Shown in pieces: positions 11,416 through 24,500 of a DNA stretch of 64,000 nucleotides. The stretch covers positions 1,922,001 through 1,986,000 of the forward strand of contig JANATF010000006.1 in the NCBI GenBank assembly GCA_029449245.1, given 5' to 3'. The DNA comes from Mortierella alpina. Taxonomy: Eukaryota; Mortierellomycota; Mortierellomycetes; Mortierellales; Mortierellaceae. Every line of letters starts with the position of its first letter. Position 1 is the first letter of the stretch. Below the pieces are notes generated by a model that worked only from the letters and a program-made list of their open reading frames with translations, was not told the DNA's origin and did not search any database. The position numbers and the translations under genes were made by a program.

Positions 11416-14400
11416 ATGTCCGGAAGACCAAGCGGTGTCGGGATGAGGCCTGGCGGGCCTGGCGGGCCTGGCGTCCGCCGAGGAGCGACTCTGAACCGTG
11501 GCAAAACCCTCTCGCGCCCGGACCGATTCCAGACGCCAGAGACCATGTTCAAGAAGCGCAAGGAGAACGAGCCTGCGTCATGTTGGGTTGTCTGCTCGCG
11601 CATCACCACCTGTTGGGCCTTGCCGCCTTTCATGAGGATGTGTGGCATCCACGATAAACAAGTCCAGCAGGCCTGGAGAGAAAAGTTCACGTTGTGTTTC
11701 ATCGTCATGTTGATTGGAGGCATGCTCGCCTTCTTGACGATGGGATTCTCGGACCTACTTTGCCCAAAAGACTCCCGGCAAGGAGCGCAGACGTTTATGC
11801 GATATGGTTCAACGGATGGTAAGTTTTTTATTTATTTCCTCTCTGCACATGCTTCATTCGGGATAGAGACTTGCAAGGAAGGGGTGCAGAACAAACGGGA
11901 TGAAATCAGGTGGTAGCGGATAGCATTGAAAATATCATGGCGTTTCAGCTGTTGCAAGTTTTGAACTACAAACGTGGCCTTGCAGCCTGCAGACCATCGA
12001 ACAATGGGGTGGTTGAAACGCAGGGGTAGGCTGTGGTGGGCACAATGGAAGAGGACAAGCATGGCAAGGAAACAACAGGCGCAATTGGGCGCAAAACACG
12101 AAACGAAAAGCCGTACTTCAGGCACGTCTTATATTGCACAGACATCAGTACTATACATTCCACACAGACAAAACACAAATGGCAGTGCTGATACAGAGTC
12201 GGCTTTCCATCAAGCAGTGCGACAGTAGTGTGAGACGACATATTTATCTCGAAATATGAATGCTCATGCCTCCTCTTTATTTATTTACTCCCACCCCTAC
12301 AGGAAACGGCCAGTTCGGCATCAACGGTTTTATTTACAACTTTCTGAACAGCAACGGCAAATTGCCTGGATTCAACTATACCTCGTACAGACCTGGCGGC
12401 GATGTCAGCAACATTTTCATCCGTGGCAAGGGTGATGTAAACTGTGCTAACCTCCGCAGTGCTGCCGCCCAGTTCGACAACTGCGACCGTCTAGCAGGAG
12501 GCTGCGGTTCCAACATGACCTTCAACGAGGACGTGTTGAGGACCCAGTATAATATCGTCAGAGACCAAGATAACAGGAGAGCTGGTTACGACTGGAACCA
12601 AATGGCGCTGCCCGAACTCTCCAGGTGGATGGTCATTGATGGCAACGTCTTGAACCTCGACTCATACTACCGGATGTATCGAACCCCAATCCGCGGAGAC
12701 GAGATCGACACCATCTTTAGGCAGGTGTGGGCTAATACGCGTATGCCCGAAGGTGGTCGCGACGTGACCAAGATCTTCTTCAGACGCGATTCTCTCAAGG
12801 CCGCGGCCTCGTGCCTTGTTGCCAAATACGGTGCTGGCTTTATCGACAAGGCCACGCCCGGTTGTTTCGCAGCCGATCTATTCATGTTCTTCTCTCTGAC
12901 TGTGGTTTTGGGCATTGTCATTGCCCGATTCATCATGGCCATTCTCTTCTCCTGGTTCCTCTCTGCCAAGCTGGCCAAGCCCCCATCAAAGGCCAAGATC
13001 CAAACCATGGCCTCTGCCGCATCTTCGGGCTCAACCATCGTTGCCGCTGGAGGACCTGGCAAGGCGTTGTCACGCACGCCTACTGGGGCAAGCGTTGCTG
13101 GCGCGAGCGTGACGGAGCTCTATACCGTATTGCTTGTCACCTGTTACTCCGAGGGAGAGTCTTCTCTCCGGACCACCATCGAGTCACTGGCAGCAACCGA
13201 ATACCCTGATAACAAGAAGCTGCTCTTCATCATTTGTGATGGTATTATTACTGGATCAGGAAACGACCGCTCGACACCCGATATCTGTTCCAGTCTGATG
13301 GAGCTGGACCCCGCCTTTGATTCAGAACCCACCCCACAGTCTTACCTCGCAGTTGCAGCGGGGGCCAAGCAGCACAACCGTGCCAAGGTGTATGCAGGAT
13401 ATTTCCGATGGAAGAACAAGCGTGTGCCCACGGTGTTGATTGTCAAGTGCGGAAACGAGGAAGAAATGGACAAACCCAAGGCCGGAAACCGAGGCAAGCG
13501 CGATTCCCAGCTGATCCTGATGAACTTTTTCTCGCGCATTACCTACAACGACCGCATGACACCCCTGGACTATGAATTGTTCCGTAAGATTCAGCATTTG
13601 ATGCAGGCCACTCCGGACAAGTTTGAGATTGTCCTCATGGTGGATGCCGATACCAAGGTGTACCCCAGCTCACTGCGTCTGCTCCTGAACTGTGTGAATA
13701 ACGACCCATTGATCATGGGTCTCTGCGGCGAGACCAAGATTGCCAACAAGCGTCAGTCCTGGGTGACGGCTATCCAGGTCTTTGAGTACTATATCTCGCA
13801 TCATCTCGGAAAAGGATTCGAGTCGGTCTTTGGAGGTGTGACCTGTTTGCCTGGATGTTTCTGCATGTACCGACTCAAGGCCCGCAAGGGGGATGATTGG
13901 GTCCCTATTATCACCAAGCCCGAAATCGTTCAAGAATACTCTCAAAACATTGTCGAGACCCTGCATCAAAAGAACCTGTTGCTCCTGGGAGAGGATCGTT
14001 TCCTGACCACGCTCATGCTCCGCAACTTTCCTCACCGCAAGATGATGTTCATGCCCCAAGCCATCTGCAAGACCGTGGTCCCCGACGAATTCAACGTCCT
14101 GCTCTCACAGAGACGTCGCTGGATCAACTCGACCATCCACAACTTGCTCGAGCTGGTGCTGGTCCGGAACCTGTGCGGCACCTTCTGCTTCTCGATGCAG
14201 TTTGTTATTCTCATGGAGTTGATCGGAACCGTGACCTTGCCCGTGTCCCTGATCCTGATGTTCGTTCTTATTGTCAAGATGTCGGCTACCCATATCACCA
14301 GTTTTGCCCAGGCGATTCCGTTGATCCTCATGGTCTTTGTCTTGGCCCTGCCCGCGATCCTGATCTTGCTCACGACCCGCAAACTTATCTACATTGCCTG

Positions 14401-15040
14401 GATGTTCATCTATCTCATGGCCCTTCCCGTCTGGAACTTTATCCTCCCCGTGTACGCCTACTGGCATTTCGACGACTTTTCCTGGGGTGAGACCCGTAAG
14501 GTCGCAGGAGAGGCAAAGGGCGAGGCCCACGGAAACGCGGACGGAACCTTTGACGCCTCCAAGGTGCCACTCAAGCGCTGGGACGAATACGAGAAGGCTC
14601 GTGTCCGCCAAGTGAAGCGTATTGAGCGCGCAGAGCGTCAACGAGGTCAGGGATCACCTTATGCACGGAGCCAGGGCGCGCCAAGTGTGTACACGGACAA
14701 TGATGGAGACTCGGACATGTTGAGTGACCTGGGTCCACAACAATTCCATCACGATTACAATGGCCGTCAACTCATGAGCACTCCGCTGGCCGGAAATCAT
14801 GGGCGGCCTATGATGATGGGTGGTGGACCTCCTCCTCATGGCGGTCCCTCTCCTCGGTTTGGACCTCCTTCACCCAACATGCACCCGCCCATGTCTCCTA
14901 ATGGCGCGCACGGATGGTCATCCCAGGGAGGACCGCCCTCACCTGGCGGGAACCCGATGATGCCTCCTCCTATTAGCCCTGGCGGCATGCGGAGGAACCG
15001 TGATGGGCCTGGCTCTCCAACCTCGCCACGACAAATGTAG
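11416..15040 (+). CDS. Chitin synthase, class IV (CHS3-like)
   Basis: Two exons, 11416-11818 and 12303-15040 (phase 1, split Gly), about 1046 aa. It polymerises GlcNAc from UDP-GlcNAc across the plasma membrane. The N-terminus is basic and disordered, followed by a WREKFTLC-type segment and a first membrane segment (CFIVMLIGGMLAFLTMGF). A second membrane segment lies near residues 325-350 (FFSLTVVLGIVIARFIMAIL), followed by the glycosyltransferase-2 domain. Catalytic motifs: DAD at 582-584, GEDR at 697-700, and QRRRW at 737-741 with the usual INSTIHN continuation. Several membrane helices follow, then a Pro/Gly/Met-rich tail of about 140 residues. The N-terminal architecture (no myosin motor) and the QRRRWINST signature fit class IV. 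The intron of 484 nt is the only one. A long pyrimidine-rich leader precedes the gene. Confidence 0.93.
11819..12302 (+). other. Intron of the chitin synthase gene
   Basis: GTAAGT donor and CCCTACAG acceptor, 484 nt. Splicing joins G/GA and restores TDGNGQFG in the extracellular loop. In-frame stops inside confirm that it must be removed. Confidence 0.85.
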
Positions 15041-15310
15041 ATTCCTTTCCTCCTTGTCTCTCTCTCTCTCTCTCCTTCTGAACAAAAATGATAAACTATA
15101 GATGTCAAAAAAAAAGAACAAAAAAAAAAAAAGGACAAATGTCGCGACCCTAAACGCCTGCGCCGCCCCACACACAGACACGGGCCACTCTGCTACTGAA
15201 ACAAGAAAAAATGCTGGGCGGTCTCTTCGCGGGGTGAGAACTGGTCCACCCGAGTGCACCATATGAAGTTTCGCGGTTCTAGTTTTGCAACCTTAGCTCC
15301 TCAGAGAGCA

Positions 15311-15334
15311 CCTTTTTTTTTTTTTTTTTTTTTT
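15311..15334. repeat. Poly-T tract
   Basis: Run of more than 20 T residues in the convergent spacer between the chitin synthase gene and the membrane-protein gene. Confidence 0.85.
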
Positions 15335-15515
15335 TGCTTTTCCACGCGCAATAGATGAATCGAAGGTTGTTATGTTTTTTTTAGAGCGTGAGCAATGGCT
15401 TTTTACATGATCAACAAAACCACTCAGTGTGCGAAATGATATACACATTCATACGTATTCCAAACCACATGGATCCATATATATTTTTTTTCACTACAGT
15501 ACAGTACGTCTCTCT

Positions 15516-17144
15516 TTATTGCAATCCTTGGTCTGCAGCCGTATCCAAAGTCCGCCTCCTGGCTCTGTTGACCCGTGCTTTCCTTCCGCCCATGCGCGGG
15601 GGCCCCTCGCCTGCTGAAAGACTGGACATGTCCGATTCAGATGGCGAGACGGGTGAGACAGAGGTTCCTGAACTCACTGCCTTCATATTGAGCTGAGGAA
15701 CGGCTGCGCGGTCGCTGACCTGAGTGGAACTTGTGGAGGCTGTGGAAGGATATAGGGGGGTATAGCCTGACTGAACGAGACCGACTATGCTGTTCAAACC
15801 AACAGGGAATGTGTCAGCCGAGATCGACGTTGGTCGTGTAGCTTTTGGGATCGGAGGTGGTGCCGAAGAGGATGGGAGGGTGGGCGGGGAATGGGCCTCG
15901 AGAAGCAATTGATCAGATTCCAGTGGGATAAAGTCGTAGAAGCCTGGTGAGGGGGAGGAGAACATCGGTGTCTGGGTCTCTGGCCTCTCTGGGATCGGAG
16001 GCGGCGGGGGTCTGTAGTTTGGACTGGTGTTGGAGGATGGACGTGGGTAGACTGTCGAGATCGGTCGCGAATCTGGGCCTGAAGTGTAGACCGAGCCCAT
16101 GGGACTGATGGGACGGATCGGAGAGAGTCGATGATACTGAGACGAGGATTGTTCCTGGCGCGACCTTGACTGGTCATGCCGATTCAGGTGCTGCTGGTGC
16201 TGCTGTGCTTGGACCGGGTGCACGGCAGAGTGTGGGTAGTTGTTTCGACGGGCCTCTATCGCGTTGAGGGTGATTGCATCATGAAGCGGAATAGACTCTC
16301 GCCCACCTCTGCCCTCCGGCCCTGCAGAGCTCATCAGACTTCTCGCTGCGACGATCTCCGTGGCTGCTGCGTCCTGTCCTTGTTGTCCTAGGTCGCTGCG
16401 CGTGCTGCTCCAGTCCCGACGACCCATGTTTTTGATGAGTTCCTCTATAGGTGGGACCTGACGGTGGTACTCGAGCGGCGCCTTTTTCGCAAACCAATCT
16501 GGCTGGTCATGGTGCAGGCTATTCTGCCCATGATATCCAGATGAATTCTCTCGACTGCCACCATCGCCATCCGCCTCTCCACTAACTTTGGTTCGACCGC
16601 CTGCCATGAGTCCATGGAGAGACGACCCTCCACGACGATGCTGGCCACGTCCATGGGTGTCCCCTCTGGCCATCATGGACCCGCTGACCCTCATCATGCG
16701 TTGCTGTTGATACAGCTCTGCTTCCCTGACTTCCGCTCCTCGCAGCTGGCTCCTCCTCCGACGAAACAGCAGCAGTCCGAGCAAAGCGATGACTGCAACC
16801 ACCCCCAGGGTCACACCGACAATGAGACCTGTGTTCGTACCTGAGGACTCGCTAGACACTCCACCGTCGGATCCTGAACCGGGTATCGCTGTTGTTGAGG
16901 TGTGAACTGTGGTCTCTTTGGTCTTGGTTACGGGTGCTGGTACGGAAGGTGTCTCGGAGATGGCTGTGGTTTTGCCCGGCAGAGGGTCGATGTTGATGGT
17001 GCTAGGGTCAGGTTTGGGCTTGGGTTTGGCCGACGTGGGTATAGGCTGGATCCCAGGTTGCTGTGGAGCACGTTTCCTGTGGGGAACGAGAAACGACGGT
17101 GGAGAGCTGTCTCTTGGCTCGAGAGCCATTGCTTGTGGAGGCAT
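15516..17144 (-). CDS. Single-pass membrane protein with long cytoplasmic tail
   Basis: ATG at 17144, 542 aa. Residues 1-105 are Pro/Ser/Thr-rich, probably extracellular and O-glycosylated. One transmembrane helix lies at about 106-127 (GLIVGVTLGVVAVIALLGLL) and is followed immediately by RRRRSQLRG, a strong positive-inside stop-transfer signal. The remaining 410 residues are disordered, with Gln/His runs, PPPPIP motifs and Ser-rich stretches. This SKG6/Axl2-like layout (Ser/Thr ectodomain, one helix, disordered tail) is common in fungal cell-wall or polarity sensors. No signal peptide is seen at this start, so either it inserts as a signal-anchor protein or an upstream exon is missing; an in-frame TGA about 85 nt upstream means such an exon would need splicing. 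The exact function is unknown. Confidence 0.6.
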   Translation of the reverse strand: MPPQAMALEPRDSSPPSFLVPHRKRAPQQPGIQPIPTSAKPKPKPDPSTINIDPLPGKTTAISETPSVPAPVTKTKETTVHTSTTAIPGSGSDGGVSSESSGTNTGLIVGVTLGVVAVIALLGLLLFRRRRSQLRGAEVREAELYQQQRMMRVSGSMMARGDTHGRGQHRRGGSSLHGLMAGGRTKVSGEADGDGGSRENSSGYHGQNSLHHDQPDWFAKKAPLEYHRQVPPIEELIKNMGRRDWSSTRSDLGQQGQDAAATEIVAARSLMSSAGPEGRGGRESIPLHDAITLNAIEARRNNYPHSAVHPVQAQQHQQHLNRHDQSRSRQEQSSSQYHRLSPIRPISPMGSVYTSGPDSRPISTVYPRPSSNTSPNYRPPPPPIPERPETQTPMFSSPSPGFYDFIPLESDQLLLEAHSPPTLPSSSAPPPIPKATRPTSISADTFPVGLNSIVGLVQSGYTPLYPSTASTSSTQVSDRAAVPQLNMKAVSSGTSVSPVSPSESDMSSLSAGEGPPRMGGRKARVNRARRRTLDTAADQGLQ

Positions 17145-17869
17145 TTGCTCTGTCTGTGTTGTGGAGGAATGGACGCAAGTGTGCAGGTGGTGAATGTGAG
17201 AAAAAGGGAGTCAGACAGGAGAATGCTCAAACTGACGACTCGAGGAAAAAAAGGGGGAGCGGGAATGACCTCGAAGAATGAAGGAACGATTCAATGGAGG
17301 AAAAGAAAGTCGATGTTCGTTGCAAAAAGGAAGCAGGGCAAAGAAGAGGCTAGTTGGGAGACGCAGGTCTCCCCAACTGCAGCGGTCCGCAGAGCACAGA
17401 CATCAGATGGCACCGCCCATGTTTCTGGAGCCGATGAGAGCACACTCGCACACTCGCACAACCTGCACTCTTTGGTTTGCCGATGTCGGGGCCATGTGGG
17501 ACATGACACTGGGTGCAGAACACCGCTGACAGAACAGTGTGGGACCATGTGCGATCGAGCAGAGTGTGTTGACCATGATGGACGGCCAACGAGGATGTGT
17601 ACACTCGCAAGCAAAAGTGTTTGTGTGGTCGCACAGATGTTTATGTGATTAGGGCAATTGACCCTGTTCATGACAATGTATTTCCTCCAATGTAAATGCG
17701 ATGTACAGCTGGCGATCGGGGGACCTGGCTCGGTGCTCGAGCATGGGAGAGGGCACAGACAACAGGCCCATTCGCGTCTTGCTTTGTGTGGGCTTTCTTT
17801 TTCATTGTGCTGTAATCATATTGATATAAGGAACATGCTGAAAAAACACTACTGTACTGGTACTCCCGC
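17145..17869. other. Spacer between membrane-protein and tricalbin genes
   Basis: No supportable gene. It holds the presumed promoter of the membrane-protein gene and the 3' region of the tricalbin gene, both on the minus strand. Short ORFs on both strands have no recognisable domain. Confidence 0.5.
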
Positions 17870-20800
17870 TCACTTGCGGCCAAAAAGACTGCGCTTGCTG
17901 TCAGGTCTGCCATCGCCGTTTTGCTCGCCCGTTGGCTCAAACTCCAACACAAGTCGGAGACGTCCTCCCGAGCCTCCAAGCTGTGACCAAAAGTCGACGC
18001 GCTTCTGTCCAGCACCGGGCTGAATGTAATCCCAGAGTGGGACATCGATATCCGCCAGGTCCTTGTCGCTCCCGATGGTGTTGTGGTCCTTGATGGAAAA
18101 GCTCAGCATCACCGGCTGTCCAGTCAGTCCGGGCACAACCACAGACTCGCTCCAGTTAGGCGTCAGAGTCTCCTTCTTGGTCTTGGTCTTGAGCACGTTC
18201 TGCCCATTGACCTTCACCTTGACATAGGGATCGCTCGTTCCACTCTTGTCCACGCCGAGAAGGCCATCAGCCTCCATGACATGAATCGTCAAGTTGCCTG
18301 GCTCACCAACAAGGCTGCCATCGGAAGCAGTCATGCTCCTCGTCGTCTGAACAGAGCCGGATCTCGAACGCGTAGTGTCGTAGTTATCGGCAATCGCTTG
18401 CGTAGATGCAGAGGGAGTGGCGGTGGCCACTGCTGCGGGTGCAACTCCTGGTGCGACTGCTGATGGAACCGAGGCAGCGGGAGCGGGCGCGTTTGCCGCC
18501 ACAGGGGCTTCCTGGGCAGGTGCTTGAGCGGCAGCCTTCTTGTTAAATCCAATGGCGGATGCGCCGGCGGAAAGACCACCAAAGACACCCTTGCCCACTG
18601 CTCCAACGCCCTTCATGGCGCCCTTTCCGACAGCTCCTGTCGCCCCAATCGCGCCTTGTCCAACAGCACCAGCACCAGCACCAACAGTACCAAGGCCTCC
18701 AACAATGGTGCCTACGCCCAGCTTGCCAGCCTCTCCTAGCATATGGCCACCCGAGGTCACCATGTCCACACCTCCACCAATGAATGTGGCACCGAAGCCA
18801 GACCGTCTCTTGTTTGTGGAAAGGAACTCGGGCATGAATTTGACCTTCAATTGGACCTCACCCTGGTTGTGCTTGTTCTGGAGTGGGATCAGGAACTCGT
18901 TAGGAAGCACAATTTGGATATTCTTGAGATCGAGTGCGCCCACACCCAGGGACTTTGCAGTCTTGAGCTGGTTCCAATCAAAGACCTCAAACGAGAAAGA
19001 ATCGTCCGCACGCGAAGCCTGTATCGCATAGAAAAAAAAAGGAGAAAAAAAGTCGTCAGTATAAAGGAGGGAAGCAAAACAAACTCCTTCAAACATCCAG
19101 GCGGCTCGTCCGTATAGATCTAGTTTGCCGATGAACGTACGATTGGGACAACAAAGTTCTCGCTGAACTCGGGGTCGACTGTCTTCTTGACCACCTCTGA
19201 CTTGTAGACCTCCTTGCCATTAACCTTGAAGACAACGTATGGGTCACTGGCGCCGCCGCGATCGGCCGCGATCAAGTTCTTGGCACGGACCAAGTTGACG
19301 GTCAAGTTACCCATATCTAATTCAAGCGAAAGATGCATGATGCATAAAAAGGGTCTCCGTTAGTCCCAAAGCATAAGCAATACTCCACGCATGACTTTGG
19401 TTCAAAATCAACAAGTCAAGAAAGACATACTGTCGAGGCGCTCCTTGGGGAGGAGCTCGATAGGTACGGGCAAGAACTCAAACTTCAAGTGGATGGTGCC
19501 TCGCTTATCGGCCTTGTCCAGCAAGACAAGGTCCTGTCCGTCAGGAGATACGGACTCAAGCAACGTGCGGATGTTGCTGCTGAAAATGCCAATGACAGGA
19601 TCTTTCTCCAGCGAAGACTTTTCCTTGACCATGATGACCAGCTTGGCGTACTCCAGCTCCTTCACAAAGATGTCGGCCACCTCGTTCCACTTTGGACTGC
19701 GTGATTTTTGGACCTGGGACTTGAACTGGTAGTCATCACTGTCGACGTAGAACTCGCAGTAGGTACCAGAGCGGTCCAAGTCCGCGCGGATGAGATGAGT
19801 CGCCAAGACACCAGAATCATACTCGAGGACATCGCGAGCACTGATGGTTCCTGGAGGAAAGGTCGTCAAAGCGGCCTGTGGTGCGGGCTGGGGTGTGAGC
19901 TCGTTATCACCGACTGTCACTGTAGGGACTGTGGCGGAGAGCTCCTTCTCGGTTGCCTCCTTCGCAATCGTCAGAGTCGGGTAGAATTCGATGCGGTAGT
20001 GCAGTTCTCCCTTGTTGGATCCGTCCTTCTGCGCCAAGGGTGCCCATTTGTCAACAGCAGAGCGCGCGACATAGCCAGCCTTGTCCGGGAGCTCCTCAAT
20101 GACGTCGCTCACATTGAACACAGTCTTGCCCAGGGTCCTGTCCTTGGTAACCTTTTGGTAATCGAAGGTCTCAAACTCCAAAGACTGCTTGATGGAGGTA
20201 ACGGGAACATAGTGGATCTCGTTCCAAACCGGGTTCAGGTTGTTCTCGATGGTCTTTGTGCGGCCACGGCTGACGCCCTTATCGCCCTTGATAACAACAT
20301 AGGGATCCGAGCTGCTTCCAATTTCGACGTTGCGGAGCTCGCGACCGGCGAGAACCTGCACGCGCAGGACGCCAAAGGCGGGTTTGTGAATGCTGGGGTT
20401 GAGGTCGTCTCCCATCAGGATCGGCTTCCAGATTCCTGACATCTTGACCTTGCCAGTGCCTTCGCCTCCTTGAAGTGACAGCCAGTCGACCTTGTCTGTA
20501 GTGTCCTTGATCAGTCTGGTGGCGGGTGCTCCGTAAGTGCCAATGACACGGTCGTCAGAAATCACCTCAATGCTGACCTGGGCGGCCTGAAGATCCGTGA
20601 TAAAAAGGTCAATTTCGCCCCACCAGGAGGGGCTGGCACCAATGGCCTTCTTAGTTGTGTGGACCATCTTGCCATTGAGATAAACCTGGCAGAAGGACTT
20701 TGTCTTGCCTGAGCGGACGAGGTCTTTGGCTTGAGCCAGGCTAATGGCGAGGATGCCAGAGTTGGACTCGACCGGGATGGGTTCACCACCCTCGACGGCA

Positions 20801-23108
20801 GGCTCGGGCTTCTGAACAGGGAAATAGGCGGCGCGGATGCGGACTGCGCCCCGCTCTTTTCCGTTGCGAAGTACCTTGCACCAGACATCATCCTGAATAG
20901 GATCTTCCTCCAGAGACTTGAGGTCAAAGACGGCCTGGCCCAATGGGCGATCCTTTCGGACGGTGTCCTTGTCAAAGAGTTCCATGCAGACAACCTCGTT
21001 GAGGTTGTTGATCAAGATGATGTTGGTCTCGTTCCACACAGGGTTGAGACTGGATCAGCCGTGTAGAATAAGGTGCAAGGTCAGCAATAGACCACTATCA
21101 TTTTCTTTTCGTAGTACTCGTGCAAGGGTATGCATCCATAGGGTACTTACGTATCGTTCTGGACAGCAGTCGCTGCGAGCTCGGGACGGTTACCAAGGCG
21201 AATAGAGACGTAAGGATCTGAGTTTCCAACCAGCTCTGTGTTCTTGAGATCCTTGGCGTTGTAGATTGTGAACTGAACAATTCCGGCCGCTGCTGTCAAG
21301 GACGCACCTCCGGTCATCATCTGCTCCAAGTCCAAAGTGTAGACGTTGGGTGCATACATCATTGGACCGAGAATAGCGTGGGTTTGGTCTCGAATGAAGG
21401 ACTGCAAACCGGGGATCTACACACCAAAATGAAAGAAGCGACTAACATTAGCGTCTAGAGCGCCTCTCAGAACACCTCCCAGAACATAAGCGGTAGCCTC
21501 TAGGAGAGCGAATGACATACGTGTGCGACATCCATGCCGAAGGTGTCACCACCGACTGGCTTGAGAACATAGTCGATGACAGGTGGCTCCATGAAGCAAA
21601 AGTCAAGAGTCTTGATGTGAGGGAAGTTGGCTGTCAATTTCATCTTGAGGCGAATGTGGCCAGTGAAGGACATGTCCTCGACCAAGATGGGTATACCAGC
21701 ACCAATGAGACTACTACCGACACGAATAGTCAGCACAATCTTTGGGTTGATCTGTGTACGCAGCTGCCTTGGGGTCATATCTTCGGTATCCGTGGGTGTG
21801 AACGAGACTCGCCAGTCCATGAGCTATGATAGCGTTGTATTAAAGGATACATCAAGGAAAAATCAAAAAATCAGTTTGCCGATTCGTATCGCCGTTTGCA
21901 ACTTACTATGCCCTTGTTTTTGCACTCACCACAATATCGGACTCTGACTTGGGGAAGGTCTTGATGCTCTCAACGCGGGGTGCTTTGGTGCCGAGGGTGA
22001 AGGTGGTCAGACGGATGGATTCGAGGAAGGAGGGCGTCTGGTCCACAAGGATGCCGTCAACCACACCAACGACGGTGCTGCACAGGATGGGCTCGTAGAT
22101 CAGCCAAAACTTGGACATGAAGTTGTTGATCCACTCCGTCGACTCGGTCTCGTCCTCGAGCTGCATAGCAATCGATCATGTCAATGGTGCGTTAGTTGCA
22201 ATATCCAAACAGAGTAACAGCCATTGACCAAGACGTGCACAGTCCGTCTCGACTTACAGCGTTCTTGATAAGTTCACGAGTAATGTCATCCCGGGCATTG
22301 CGTCGGAAGCGACGGATCGAGTTCTTGTAGTACGTTGCTGCATGCCCCCCCCAAAAAAAATGGAAGGAGAGAAGACAGATGCAATCGTCAGCAGCCTTGC
22401 CTCGCGTTGTTCTCCCGTGCCTCTTCCATCTTGTAATCAGCGGGAGCAGAAAAAAAAAAGAGACGAGAGAAAAATAAACTCCAGCCATTTTCCGTCCTTA
22501 CCTCCGAAAGCGATGATGAGGACAAGCGATACGAATCCTCCGCCGAGTTTAAAGATCACAAAGCAAACCACTGGGATGACGATCACAGCAGCGGCATTGT
22601 GCCAGAAAGCGCCAAAGAGAGCGCTGCTCGCAAACTCCTCCATCCAAATCGACTTGTCGCGGAACTCGTCCTGGGGCCCGTCTGTGCGCTTGTATGCGTC
22701 GAGCCAGCCGATGCGGGTCACGACCGGGTAGGCACCCACTGTCTTTTGCTTGGGTTCGTCCTTCAAGGGCTTTTTAGTCTCAGCGTCAGAGGCAGCATCC
22801 TTCTGAATGGGTTTATCCTTTGGCCCAGCAGCTTCCTTCTCCTGCTGGGTTGGTTTAGGCTGAGCCTGCTCTTGAGGCTGTTCCTCTAACGGAACCTGGG
22901 TCTTTTCGGCCTCGAGCGTTGTGGACGAGGGCATATCCGAGGGACGAATGTCCGAAGCAATCACCGTGCCGCCGACGGCTTTGCCCACAGCTTCGTCCAG
23001 ACGCGCCTTTCCAGGGAAGACGGGCGAGGGCTGATCGATATCGGCGAGCGATGGAGCTTCGTCCACGTCGCGGTTGACCTCATGGGGCTGAGGAGGAGCA
23101 GGATCCAT
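17870..23108 (-). CDS. Tricalbin / extended synaptotagmin: SMP plus six C2 domains
   Basis: Eight exons on the minus strand: 23108-22502, 22337-22258, 22160-21930, 21823-21521, 21416-21151, 21049-19431, 19316-19141 and 19018-17870; about 1476 aa. Tricalbins tether the ER to the plasma membrane and move lipid. The N-terminus is acidic and disordered with Lys-rich stretches. A hydrophobic hairpin (AAAVIVIPVVCFVIFKLGG and SLVLIIAFGG, about residues 170-203) anchors it in the ER. The SMP domain spans about residues 230-455 (ESTEWINNFMSKFW to PNVYTLDLE). Six C2 domains follow. C2-1, 3, 5 and 6 keep the SDPYV calcium-loop motif; C2-2 and C2-4 are degenerate there. A Gly/Ala-rich insert of about 100 residues separates C2-5 from C2-6. 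All junctions are GT-AG with consistent phase, and several fall inside conserved motifs (DT/LNPVWNET; VVPI/ASRADD), which supports the model. Confidence 0.93.
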
Positions 23109-24500
23109 GGCTGACGAAAAGCGCGATGGCAGAGGGAAAGATGCGTGTGAGTGAGACCCGGGAAGAGAGAACGAACTGCTTAAAGTAGGCGTGCTCTGTT
23201 GTGCAGAAGCTGACCCTGGAACCTGGACCCTGGACCAGCTCACATACCTTTTTTTTGATTTCTTTTGGTGCTTTGGTGTTTTGTCCTCTGCGGTGAATGT
23301 ACAATGAGAGTGCGATGGGGGGGCGGGTGTCGCTGTGTCCCGTCCGTGGCTGGTGGGCGGTTGGTCGTGAAAACTATGTACAGGTAGCACTCCGGATGGA
23401 TGTTTGATGCCGAATGAGACGCTTGGATTCAATGGCGGTTATGCCAATGTCGAGTCGAGCGATGGATACAAGGCAGTAGCAGCTGGGAGAACAAGAGGTT
23501 GAAGAAAAGAAAAGAAGAGAGAGTGGGAAAAAAAACGGACGAGAGAGAGGGCTCGACCCCATACGCTTCCCATTCCTGCAGAGCGAACACGGTGACCCGC
23601 GTCGCTTTGGTCGCTTTTCTTTCCCTTTGACGCGCCTCGTTACCATTATCGCTTGTCGCGAACTACAAAAGTCTTCTGTTTTTCATGCAGCGCTTTACCG
23701 CTGCATCTTGCACTTGTGCGCTTTCCGAGCAAACAGGGTTTGGACCTCGCCCCTGCTGCCCTTAGGCTGGGGCAGAAATAGACAATGGAGCTGGGCCAGC
23801 AAAGAACTGACGGAACATCAATCATCGCGATGTAATAATCTGGTCCTTTATCAGCTAATGTGGATCCTGTTGAAGATGAGCTCATCAAATCCTCAAGGCA
23901 AACCTTTTCTCGCTCACCTTACCTTATCCAGAACGAGCGTGTCTGCGAGGGTTCACGAAAAAAAAATCCCCGTGGCTCTCCAGTCTTGTTGTCATCATAT
24001 AGTGTTACAGTGTGAAACGCCCCGCTCCAGGACGGTATCCTCGGTAATACCGTACTCAGCTCAGTCGCATCGGCCTTGCCGTACATGTTCTGGCGTGTGT
24101 GGCGGAGAACAAAACAGTATCATGCATGCTCTGCTATGGCTCTTCTGTGGGTGCTTACGCGATAGCATACACAGCTCGCAACTTTGAGTGACACCTGTAT
24201 TCAGCTCCCGTATCAGGTTCTTGCCTGCATACACACAGCCCCAAGCAACACATGCATAAGCCCTTGTCACCTAAATTTACTTTTGATTCATACCCTTGCG
24301 AGACGAAAGCACCAATGGCCACAAGGCCATGCAATTCATGCTGTTATCTCCTAATAGCAGTTGCCAACGGTCAAAGACGTCGTTCAGTGGTGGACAAGTT
24401 TTCATTTTATTCCCACCGAAGGTGCATATATACAAAAGTGAGAGAGAAACGTGGCATAGTGAAACATATAGGGTACAAGGTGGCATTGGCGCGTAGCAAT
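23109..24500. other. Intergenic region upstream of tricalbin
   Basis: No gene is supported. The part near 23109-23600 is the likely promoter and 5' leader of the tricalbin gene. Short ORFs on both strands have no recognisable features. Confidence 0.5.

Noticed and set aside
16928-17230. Signal-peptide-like minus-strand ORF (MSILLSDSLFLTFTT)
   Set aside because: It is in a different frame from the membrane protein and there is no room for an intron that would join them.
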